From assembly GCA_017530465.1 (NCBI GenBank), contig JAFXMJ010000036.1:1-6869 (forward strand): a stretch of 6,869 nt of DNA. Direction: 5' to 3'. The translations under genes and the position numbers were made by a program. The notes under the pieces were generated by a model. It had not been told where the DNA came from, ran no database searches, and worked only from the letters and a program-made list of their open reading frames with translations. How positions within the stretch are numbered: the stretch's first letter is position 1; each line of letters opens with the position of its first letter. Source of the stretch: Bacteroidales bacterium (GTDB lineage Bacteria; Bacteroidota; Bacteroidia; Bacteroidales; UBA3824). This document shows, piece by piece, positions 1 through 6,176 of the stretch.

Positions 1-2149
1 GTTCCTGATAATTGACGCGATTGTTACCATTGTCAAGGCATGTAAGGAAGTTTTGAGTGAAACGGTCGCTCATCCAGAATAGGTTTTCATAGTTCCAATT
101 GTCTGCCCACGACTGTTCGTTGTACGCCGCACCAGCAATTGCCAGTACGCCATTGATGCCGTCTATTGAAGTAATCACGCTTTCCGAAAAACAAGGCTCA
201 GCCACAATCAACATCTTCCTGAAAGTAAGGCTATTCGCCAAGTCACGCAGCATATCGGAAGTGAAGCCTTCACCTTCTTCCTTTAGGTCTCGCCACACAA
301 ATTCGCCTTGCCGTCCGTGACCACTCCAATAAAACAAAACGTTGTTATCAGCGGCTTTTGGGACGAACGATTCCACAATTTGGACTAATTTTTCTACAGA
401 AATTTCCGCAGCATCATAGTCTATCAAGGCGTCTTGCATCAGATTTGCCCCTCCAAGCTGCGCTCGGATTACCCCAGGCTCGGGATTTTTGGTGTCGGAT
501 ACAATGCCCTTGTCAACGATGAGCAGGATGTGGTCGTCGTCGAAGCCATTGGCACGGAGCTTCTGATACATGCTCAATACGTCGGCGAGATGTCGGTAAT
601 TGCCAAAACCATAACTGCCTTGCACAAGCACAGCGTATTTATCTTTAAGCTCAGGATAATTGAAAGACGCATCGTCGCCATCCATCAGGTCAAAATCGTT
701 AGAAACCTTGTGCCCGTCGTAGATATACTTCCAGGCGGCAGTTGCGTCGTTGGAGTGAGGGCCATCGCCTCCGAAATATGCCGTGTGCAAGATTTTGCCA
801 TCAGAAATCTTCCATTGCACGTATGTGGTGGAAGTATTGACGGTATAATTTTCGGTGTCAAACCTGATTGCGCCCGATGCTCCGAGAAATTCAAAAAACT
901 GTCCGTTTTCAAGTCCGTGGAGGTAAACCTCCATAACAGGAGCGTCCCATACCGGCGAACCAAGTGCGCCCTCACTCTTAGTGGTGAGCGCGATGACAGC
1001 ATCGTTGAAATCCGCTTCGCCGCAATGCTGCATATAAAATGTCGCACATCCTGCAAGCAGCAATGCATCGTAGAATTTACACTCCGCAAAAGAAGGCTTG
1101 TCGCCAAAATGATTTTCGTAGCTGATTTCAAATCCTGTAGAAGGGTCGGCGTATGGCGAATATCCCTGATACCCCTGCATAATTTCGGCAGCCTTGCGTC
1201 CGGCTTTTGAGATGTATTCTTCGCAGAGATTGTTATAGACGAAGTAAGTACGAGACATATTTTCAAAAACGCTCCACTGCGCATCGTTTTCCTCGGCGTA
1301 GGGATCCTGATTCCATTCCTCTCCAAAAAATTCCAATATAAATTGGCGACGCATAAGTGCGACAGAATACAATTGTTCGGCATTTTCTACCACACAATAC
1401 GAAACGCGCTGCCCTACTTCGTCGTCCAAATACTTGTGCAACAAAGTGGTAAGTTCTTCGGTAGTAGAGTATTGCACATTGTCGGTAATCGTAGCGTCGA
1501 GGTTGGCGGCATGAAACGGAATCCAATCGGTGAAAGTCTTACCGTAAATATTGTCCGGGGCGAACACAGCAGCTTGCGGCTCTGAAAATATGGCGTCCCA
1601 ATATTTGCAATACGTAGCGAAATAGCTAATCACAGTCTCACAAATATCGGTGTCGCTTGCCGTGAGAGCCCAGAGAAACGGCTTGTTATTACGATTGCCA
1701 TTGCCGGTAGGCGGGGCGAAACGGCGCACGACATTCTCACTCGTAGCAGTTGGCAATATGACAGGCTTTTGCGTCTTTTGGCAATATGGCGCGAAATCAG
1801 CAGCTTTTTGATTGTCGAACGGGCCAATTATAGCTACGACGGACGTGTCTTTGGAGAGCTGATTGCCAAGGTCTGCAATGTTTTCGGAATCTTCATCGTA
1901 CCATACTATACGCAAATCAATGCAACTGGTGTCGAACAACTGCGCGGCGACGAAATTGTCGGCAAACCATGCGGCAGTGCGCTCGAGCCGCGTCTTCATC
2001 ACCGGATCGCTGAGGGGTGCCACGACGGCAACAGTTTTTTCTGTCCAATTCCTGTCGTGGGTGTATATTACAACATCGTCCTCCTTTCGGCAGGATGCCA
2101 TAACCACGCAATACACCAACATCAATATATACAGTATCTTAGTGTTCAT
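1..2149 (-). CDS. Lipoprotein with type 1 periplasmic-binding domain fused to C13 (legumain/GPI8-like) peptidase, 3' end missing
   Basis: The frame starts at ATG 2149-2147 and stays open for 716 codons to the left edge, so the C-terminus is missing. The start is fixed by a GGAGGG ribosome site and by an 11-base overlap with the preceding gene. Residues 1-20 are a lipoprotein signal ending MASC (Cys20), followed by charged RKEDD. Residues about 39-455 read as a type 1 periplasmic-binding fold: TVAVVAPLSDP at 39-49, IIGPFD at 107-112, a YDALLLAG helix from 360, and a closing GASGAIRFD at 423-431. From Y505 the sequence matches peptidase family C13: GSYGFGNYRH at 511-520 (legumain Asn42-Tyr-Arg-His), SGHG at 609-612 (catalytic His611) and EPCFSE at 651-656 (catalytic Cys653). 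The His-Cys spacing of 42 is close to that of legumain (41). The WMSDRFT stretch after the Cys resembles GPI8. It is probably a membrane-anchored envelope cysteine endopeptidase or transamidase; its substrate is unknown. The domain calls come from motif recognition, not a search. Confidence 0.88.
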   Translation of the reverse strand, partial: MNTKILYILMLVYCVVMASCRKEDDVVIYTHDRNWTEKTVAVVAPLSDPVMKTRLERTAAWFADNFVAAQLFDTSCIDLRIVWYDEDSENIADLGNQLSKDTSVVAIIGPFDNQKAADFAPYCQKTQKPVILPTATSENVVRRFAPPTGNGNRNNKPFLWALTASDTDICETVISYFATYCKYWDAIFSEPQAAVFAPDNIYGKTFTDWIPFHAANLDATITDNVQYSTTEELTTLLHKYLDDEVGQRVSYCVVENAEQLYSVALMRRQFILEFFGEEWNQDPYAEENDAQWSVFENMSRTYFVYNNLCEEYISKAGRKAAEIMQGYQGYSPYADPSTGFEISYENHFGDKPSFAECKFYDALLLAGCATFYMQHCGEADFNDAVIALTTKSEGALGSPVWDAPVMEVYLHGLENGQFFEFLGASGAIRFDTENYTVNTSTTYVQWKISDGKILHTAYFGGDGPHSNDATAAWKYIYDGHKVSNDFDLMDGDDASFNYPELKDKYAVLVQGSYGFGNYRHLADVLSMYQKLRANGFDDDHILLIVDKGIVSDTKNPEPGVIRAQLGGANLMQDALIDYDAAEISVEKLVQIVESFVPKAADNNVLFYWSGHGRQGEFVWRDLKEEGEGFTSDMLRDLANSLTFRKMLIVAEPCFSESVITSIDGINGVLAIAGAAYNEQSWADNWNYENLFWMSDRFTQNFLTCLDNGNNRVNYQE

Positions 2150-3236
2150 TCTGACCCTCCATTTCTATTGCTTTCTTTAAGACAATGTCAAGCGTCTCCT
2201 GTGTGATGTATTTATTGACAATGTTCTCAAAATCATTGCTATGCGGATGGAAAACAACGCTGGTATAGCCGGCAGCAATCCCAAGACGACGGTGTTTTTC
2301 CATTGTACCAGTATTCATCCACTGCTCTATAGTCTCACTGACAGCCTTGTCGATGTGCTTGACCACAGAAAAATCCGAAAGCGACGAATTCATCACCCTA
2401 TCGATACCCACAATCCTGTAAAACTGGGTATTGTCGGAAATCCTTGCTATTGTATTAGACGAGCTGCCGCATATAGGCACAATGAGCTGCCCGTCCAGAT
2501 TGTCTTCGGCATTGCTATTGAGCAACTGCACAGCAGCGGAATCCGAAATAGAAAAACCCTCGTCAATTTTGCTGCCGATGTACTCGGTTTTCAACTTGTT
2601 TTTTTCGTACGGAGAATCATTGAATCCGTCAGCAAAGGCACTTACCGCATTAGATACAGATTCATTCACAGGATTGGCAGCGGCTACAAGGATACTCTTG
2701 CCAAACAATGGCGCGAAATATCCCGCCTCATACATTGCTCCATAATAATCAACAAAAAGTGTAGAGCCTTTGCCCTCTAATGGTTTGGGAGTTTCAAGAT
2801 AAAGCAGATCGGTATAAGAATTGGATTCCAGATGCTTATTGTTGGCTCTTACCAAACTGTCGTAGGCTGTAGATGTCACTATAAACAGACGCCTGAGCGT
2901 ATCGGTAGCCGTGACAGCCTGAGCAAAAGCCTTCTCCAAAAACGCCTTTCCTTCGCTAAAACTCGATGGCGAAATCTGCATAGCCCTTGCGCCATATTTG
3001 ACGGCGACATTCTCGATGCCCTTATAAATCAAGTCGTTGTAAGAACAGTCGCCAACAGCGTTCGCATCATAAACAGCGACGATGAGCGGTGAATCGCTGG
3101 GCTGAGGGTCATTGGGATCCACCATATATATTACGTCGCCATCCTTGGTACACGCACTCAACATAAGCGCAAGCGACATAACTAATAGAAGTCCAAATAT
3201 TTGTACTGTATTATATCTGAAAAACTTTATTCTCAT
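2139..3236 (-). CDS. BMP/PnrA-like (Med family) substrate-binding lipoprotein
   Basis: A complete frame of 365 residues. Residues 1-28 form a basic-then-hydrophobic signal with a canonical lipobox LSAC (Cys29), so the protein should be lipid-anchored in the envelope. The body resembles the BMP/PnrA class of type 1 binding proteins, known for binding nucleosides in some bacteria. It has an opening strand LIVAVYDANAVGDCSYND (51-68, like the 'D-x-S-F-N' signature), YEAGYFA (169-175), NPVNESV (188-194), AFADGF (200-205), IVPICGSSSN (252-261), VGIDR (276-280) and VVKHIDKAV (291-299). The last matches the 'SxxKxxDxAV' region of the family in style. No ABC permease or ATPase gene is visible, so a transport role is not supported here. 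It is the first gene of a pair with the PBP-C13 lipoprotein, whose start overlaps its end by 11 bases. The start at 3236 is the first ATG before the signal peptide; no Shine-Dalgarno motif precedes it. The ligand cannot be read from the sequence. Confidence 0.82.
   Translation of the reverse strand: MRIKFFRYNTVQIFGLLLVMSLALMLSACTKDGDVIYMVDPNDPQPSDSPLIVAVYDANAVGDCSYNDLIYKGIENVAVKYGARAMQISPSSFSEGKAFLEKAFAQAVTATDTLRRLFIVTSTAYDSLVRANNKHLESNSYTDLLYLETPKPLEGKGSTLFVDYYGAMYEAGYFAPLFGKSILVAAANPVNESVSNAVSAFADGFNDSPYEKNKLKTEYIGSKIDEGFSISDSAAVQLLNSNAEDNLDGQLIVPICGSSSNTIARISDNTQFYRIVGIDRVMNSSLSDFSVVKHIDKAVSETIEQWMNTGTMEKHRRLGIAAGYTSVVFHPHSNDFENIVNKYITQETLDIVLKKAIEMEGQNEH
2155..2160 (-). promoter_or_regulatory. 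Shine-Dalgarno GGAGGG for the PBP-C13 lipoprotein gene
   Basis: On the minus strand GGAGGG lies 5 bases before the ATG at 2149-2147, inside the last codons of the upstream lipoprotein gene (Glu-Gly-Gln). It supports this start and suggests translational coupling of the two lipoproteins. It stands out because the other starts in the window have no such motif. It may arise partly by chance from the Glu-Gly codons. Confidence 0.6.
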
Positions 3237-3328
3237 ATCAAAGTCTTAGTTTTTACATTTTTTTAAACGAAAAACGACGGCATAATGTTTTTTTATCAAT
3301 GTTAATTTTATGATAAGTATCCGTAAAC

Positions 3329-3370
3329 AAAAAAGCGGGGAGCCATCATCGCGACGGCTCCCCGTTTTTT
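3329..3370 (-). terminator. Strong, symmetric Rho-independent terminator after gldN
   Basis: A perfect 9-bp stem, CGGGGAGCC (3336-3344) with GGCTCCCCG (3356-3364), encloses an 11-base loop. It is flanked by A6 (3329-3334) on one side and T6 (3365-3370) on the other. On the minus strand the hairpin is followed by a U run, so it can end the gldN transcript 36 bases after the stop. The same structure could work on the plus strand. It sits between the T9SS genes and the lipoprotein pair and points to separate transcription units. A promoter for the pair must then lie in about 3237-3328, but I could not identify a convincing Bacteroidota -33/-7 pair there. Confidence 0.88.
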
Positions 3371-3405
3371 CGTATTAACTATCCACTTGGGAAATACCTT
3401 GTCTG

Positions 3406-4260
3406 TTAGTACTCCCAGAGGTCTTGTTCAAAGTTGAAAATCTGTTCCTTGATCCTGTCTGCCTCGAGAAGACACTCCTGACCTTGAGCATACTCGGAGA
3501 TAAGACGGTTGTCATAGACGTTGGACTCGGCGAAGATGTAGCTCGAGAAGTACCTCTTCTGCATGATGTCCTCGAAGTTGAGGCGAGCTGCGTCGTTCTT
3601 GGAGTTGAAGCACTCAGCATTGGAGAGAATCTTGCGAGCCTCCGGGTAATATACCCAGAATGTCTTCTTCTGAAGCGGCTTTTCCTGATCCTCGTCCTCA
3701 GGACGGTAATAAACCCTGATGGGGCAGATGCCGATGATACGAACCTCCATTACGGAACGCTGCTTGTCGAAGAACCAAAGTTCCTTCATAAGGTACGATT
3801 TGATTTCGGAGCTCTGATAACGGTTGTCGATGATCTTGGTGTCGATGCTACCATCGAGGTTCTGCACCTCCATAGTCTGCTGGTTGGAACCCATAGCCTC
3901 GTGCACTTCCTTCTCAGTCATGATAGTGCCAAATTCGTCGCCACCCGACTCAGCGTATGCGGTGAGACCCTGAGTGTGAATGCCTTCGAGAAGCACGTCG
4001 ATAAAGCTCATACGCCCATCCTGCGGCTCAGTGGGGAAGTAAAGGTGATGGTTGGCCCTCTCGGTGAGCTCGATGCGTCGCCATATAATCTTGGACCACA
4101 TCACATCCGACTCCCTGACGTACTGATATGGAACAGGCTTTCTATTGATCGTGTGTATCTTCTCGTACGGAAGACCGAGCAAGACCTGGGCGTGGGTCTC
4201 TACGGCGTCAACACACTGCAAAATGGCAGCCGCTGCCATCAGAAACAGAATTTTTTTCAT
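3406..4260 (-). CDS. gldN: Type IX secretion system / gliding protein GldN (PorN)
   Basis: A complete frame of 284 residues. GldN/PorN is a periplasmic T9SS component that with the lipoprotein GldK (PorK) forms the ring under the outer membrane and contacts the C-terminal part of GldM. The N-terminus is a signal peptide (MKK, hydrophobic core, ETHA then Q25), best read as a signal peptidase I site after Ala24. Family landmarks are clear: RESDVMWSKIIWR (49-61), FWVYYPEAR (201-209), the FSSYIFAESNVYDNR stretch (238-252), LLEADRIKEQIF (264-275) and the terminal DLWEY. The gene follows gldM after a 136-base structured spacer and is followed by a strong terminator, so it is the last gene of the T9SS block. 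The ATG at 4260 gives the expected signal peptide; the AT-rich leader has no Shine-Dalgarno motif. The gene contains no TTA, CTA or TCA codons, a codon bias it shares with nearly all of gldM. Confidence 0.96.
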   Translation of the reverse strand: MKKILFLMAAAAILQCVDAVETHAQVLLGLPYEKIHTINRKPVPYQYVRESDVMWSKIIWRRIELTERANHHLYFPTEPQDGRMSFIDVLLEGIHTQGLTAYAESGGDEFGTIMTEKEVHEAMGSNQQTMEVQNLDGSIDTKIIDNRYQSSEIKSYLMKELWFFDKQRSVMEVRIIGICPIRVYYRPEDEDQEKPLQKKTFWVYYPEARKILSNAECFNSKNDAARLNFEDIMQKRYFSSYIFAESNVYDNRLISEYAQGQECLLEADRIKEQIFNFEQDLWEY

Positions 4261-4294
4261 AATTTTTATATCTAATAATGAGTAACTACATAAG

Positions 4295-4337
4295 TAAAGA
4301 GAGTTCTAATAACTCTGTATTATTAAAACTCTCTTTA
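4295..4337 (-). repeat. 11-bp inverted repeat with a competing inner hairpin in the gldM-gldN spacer
   Basis: TAAAGAGAGTT (4295-4305) and AACTCTCTTTA (4327-4337) are perfect inverted repeats separated by 21 bases. A second copy of AACTCT (4311-4316) lies in the loop and can pair with AGAGTT (4300-4305) as a 6-bp hairpin with a 5-base loop. The same arm can therefore form two mutually exclusive structures in the gldM-gldN mRNA, ending about 35 bases before the gldN start. There is no long U run after it, so a simple terminator is unlikely. It could be an RNA-stability or processing element, or a weak attenuator. Confidence 0.6.
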
Positions 4338-4343
4338 GGTGTC

Positions 4344-4369
4344 AAATATTGTATCAAGTTACAATATTT
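4344..4369 (-). repeat. AT-rich 10-bp palindromic hairpin just after gldM
   Basis: AAATATTGTA (4344-4353) pairs with TACAATATTT (4360-4369) around a 6-base loop. On the transcribed minus strand the A run precedes the hairpin and no U run follows, so it is poorly placed to terminate gldM transcription. The T run follows on the plus strand instead. It may stabilise the 3' end of gldM mRNA, or be a protein-binding palindrome. Confidence 0.5.
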
Positions 4370-4396
4370 TTTTAAGAAATGTGTGCAGTGCGCCTG

Positions 4397-6088
4397 TTAC
4401 TTGATCTTGAAGGCGATGGTACCGAGCGAACGGATAGAGCCGTCAGGACCTTTGGCCTTGATATCCTCGATGTAGATCTTGCCACCCGAGGGAACCTGCG
4501 AGATAATCTGCTTCTGCTGTGCGGTGAACGCAGCCGAGTTTGCGGTAGCATCCTGGGAGAAGCCCTTGATGGTAGCCGAAACCTTGAAGCATACAACGTT
4601 GAACTTCATATCAAAGTCGAAGTTTTCGAGGTCGGCCTTTACGCCTGCCTGAGCTGCGAGCTCTGCCTTGGTAACAGTGCCTTCATGCTTGCCAGCCACC
4701 TTTGCAACAGGGTCAGGTACACGCTTAACACGGAACTGCTTGCTGCCGAGGTTTTTGGTCTGACCGTCCACATTGGCGGTAACGGTGATATTGACTGTGC
4801 CAGGAGACTTCACCTGAGCAACGTACGAACCAGCTGCACCAGCCTTAGAGATTGCGCCACCAGAGATGGACACATTGAGCTTTTCAGCGGGAACGCCAGA
4901 TGCGGTGATGTCGATCGGGTTGGGAACGCCGATGTAGAGTACGTTCATCTTGGTCGGAGATACCGACAACGAAGACTGACCAACTTCATACTCGCTCTTG
5001 AAGGGGTATTCCTTGATTTCGCCGGTGCTCTTGTTTTTGAGCTTGATGACACCGCCGAAGGACCTTGTGCCTACGGAGCTTGTATTGCCAGTGAACACAC
5101 CTACGCCCTGATTAACAGGAATCGGCGAGCCGTTGACGAGAATGTCGGGGTTCTGTGTAGAGTCGTAAGCAGCGATGAAGATCTCAGCCTTGTAGGGCTG
5201 GCCTACAAGTACGTAGCTCGACTTAGCGTTAACGACGGCCTTGATGGCGTTGAACTTCATGTCGGTCTTACCAATCTGACTCAAGAGGTAAGAGAGAACG
5301 CTGGATTCTGTGTTCCTAACGTCTGCCTGCATCTTGGTCATAAGGGTGAGAACGCCGGCAGCGGGCAAGTGCTCGAAGTTGGAATTTGCCCACGGCACCA
5401 TTTCGCCTTCTTCGTTCTGCGACTTCATAGGTTCGGTAGAGAGCATCTGCTCGAGGCTTGCCTTGAGGCTTTCCATTGCAGCCTTAGAAGCTGCGCTGGT
5501 GTCGGATGCCTTCTGGATGATGTCAATCAAGAAATCCCTGTACTTAGTACGGCTCTGCTCTACTGCATCGCCCTGCTTGTTCATAATGAAGATTTCGCCG
5601 CCGACATTGTTGTCGTCCTTCTTTGTGAGAAGGTCGTCGATGTCGACAAGGTTCTTGTCTTCTGCACCGGGAATGTCTGCAGCTTTAGCTTTACGCAATT
5701 CATTCTCAATGTTGTTGTCTGTAGCTGTGTCCGAGAGTTCGAACGGTTTTTTGTAGTCAGCGGTGTAAACACCCTCGAGGGTACCTACCAACGCCAATTT
5801 GTAATGCTGAATTTCCCTGTAAGCCTTGTCAGCCTCCGCAACAACCTCGTCAGCGAGATTCTTGTACTTCACAACGCTTGCCGAGTCGTTGACCATAGCC
5901 TTTACGAACTCGTTCTGTGTGCCGTCGATAACGCCCTCGGTGATTGTGTTGGTCTTACGCAGAGAGCCATCGACCATTGTGAATGCGGTAAGGATTTCAG
6001 CAGAAACGTTCAATGCCAAAAGCGCAGTGTAGAATAGGTACATCATACCTATCATTTTTTGCCTTGGTGTTTCTTTTCCTCCACTCAT
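4397..6088 (-). CDS. gldM: Type IX secretion system / gliding motor protein GldM (PorM)
   Basis: A complete frame of 563 residues, somewhat longer than the roughly 515-residue proteins of Flavobacterium johnsoniae and Porphyromonas gingivalis as I recall them. GldM is a bitopic inner-membrane protein: its single N-terminal helix sits inside the GldL ring, and its long dimeric periplasmic part carries motor motion to the GldK-GldN ring. The N-terminus SGGKETPRQKMIGMMYL (2-18) and transmembrane segment (about 12-33) are diagnostic. Arg9, reported to pair with a conserved GldL glutamate in proton-driven motion, is present. Residues about 40-220 look helical; AAGVLTLMTKMQADVRNTE is at 243-261. 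Beta-rich domains follow, with VGQPYKAEIFIAAYDS (295-310), SVSPTKMNVLYIGVPNPIDI (375-394) and FRVKRVPDPVAKVAGK (452-467), then the last domain to 563. The preceding 88-base spacer from gldL has no clear hairpin or Shine-Dalgarno motif; the start is fixed by homology of the first 18 residues. No TTA, CTA or TCA codon occurs after Leu18. Confidence 0.97.
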   Translation of the reverse strand: MSGGKETPRQKMIGMMYLFYTALLALNVSAEILTAFTMVDGSLRKTNTITEGVIDGTQNEFVKAMVNDSASVVKYKNLADEVVAEADKAYREIQHYKLALVGTLEGVYTADYKKPFELSDTATDNNIENELRKAKAADIPGAEDKNLVDIDDLLTKKDDNNVGGEIFIMNKQGDAVEQSRTKYRDFLIDIIQKASDTSAASKAAMESLKASLEQMLSTEPMKSQNEEGEMVPWANSNFEHLPAAGVLTLMTKMQADVRNTESSVLSYLLSQIGKTDMKFNAIKAVVNAKSSYVLVGQPYKAEIFIAAYDSTQNPDILVNGSPIPVNQGVGVFTGNTSSVGTRSFGGVIKLKNKSTGEIKEYPFKSEYEVGQSSLSVSPTKMNVLYIGVPNPIDITASGVPAEKLNVSISGGAISKAGAAGSYVAQVKSPGTVNITVTANVDGQTKNLGSKQFRVKRVPDPVAKVAGKHEGTVTKAELAAQAGVKADLENFDFDMKFNVVCFKVSATIKGFSQDATANSAAFTAQQKQIISQVPSGGKIYIEDIKAKGPDGSIRSLGTIAFKIK

Positions 6089-6176
6089 GTTATCTGATTT
6101 ATTAAAAGATTCTTACTTAGAAAAACTTAGTTAGCTGTACATCTTAATAATAATGTGCTGCTGAGCAAGCCATCAA

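Noticed and set aside
434..1210. Plus-strand open frame of 258 codons
   Set aside because: Antisense in register to the PBP-C13 frame, which is continuous through this region and has clear domain motifs.
685..1383. Minus-strand open frame of 232 codons, with others at 1263-1526, 1630-1827 and 1917-2111
   Set aside because: They are in other frames than the continuous 2149-to-1 frame and their translations lack recognisable motifs.
2241..2780. Plus-strand open frames within the BMP-like lipoprotein gene (also 2431-2745 and 2832-3092)
   Set aside because: Shadows of the minus-strand lipoprotein gene, which has a signal peptide, a lipobox and family motifs.
4207..4260. GldN as a lipoprotein through Cys16
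   Set aside because: The residues before it (A-I-L-Q-C) do not fit a lipobox; a signal peptidase I site after Ala24 fits better, and GldN is known as a non-lipidated periplasmic protein.
3424..4275. Plus-strand open frame of 283 codons opposite gldN
   Set aside because: Same antisense artefact as for gldM; the minus-strand product carries all GldN signatures.
4379..6037. Long plus-strand open frame of 552 codons opposite gldM
   Set aside because: It is aligned codon-for-codon against gldM and stays open only because gldM lacks TTA, CTA and TCA codons. Its product has no recognisable features, and gldM is unmistakable.
6089..6176. Direct repeat ACTTAG (6115-6120, 6125-6130) in the gldL-gldM spacer as an operator
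   Set aside because: Six bases in an AT-rich spacer are expected by chance; no symmetry or promoter is nearby.
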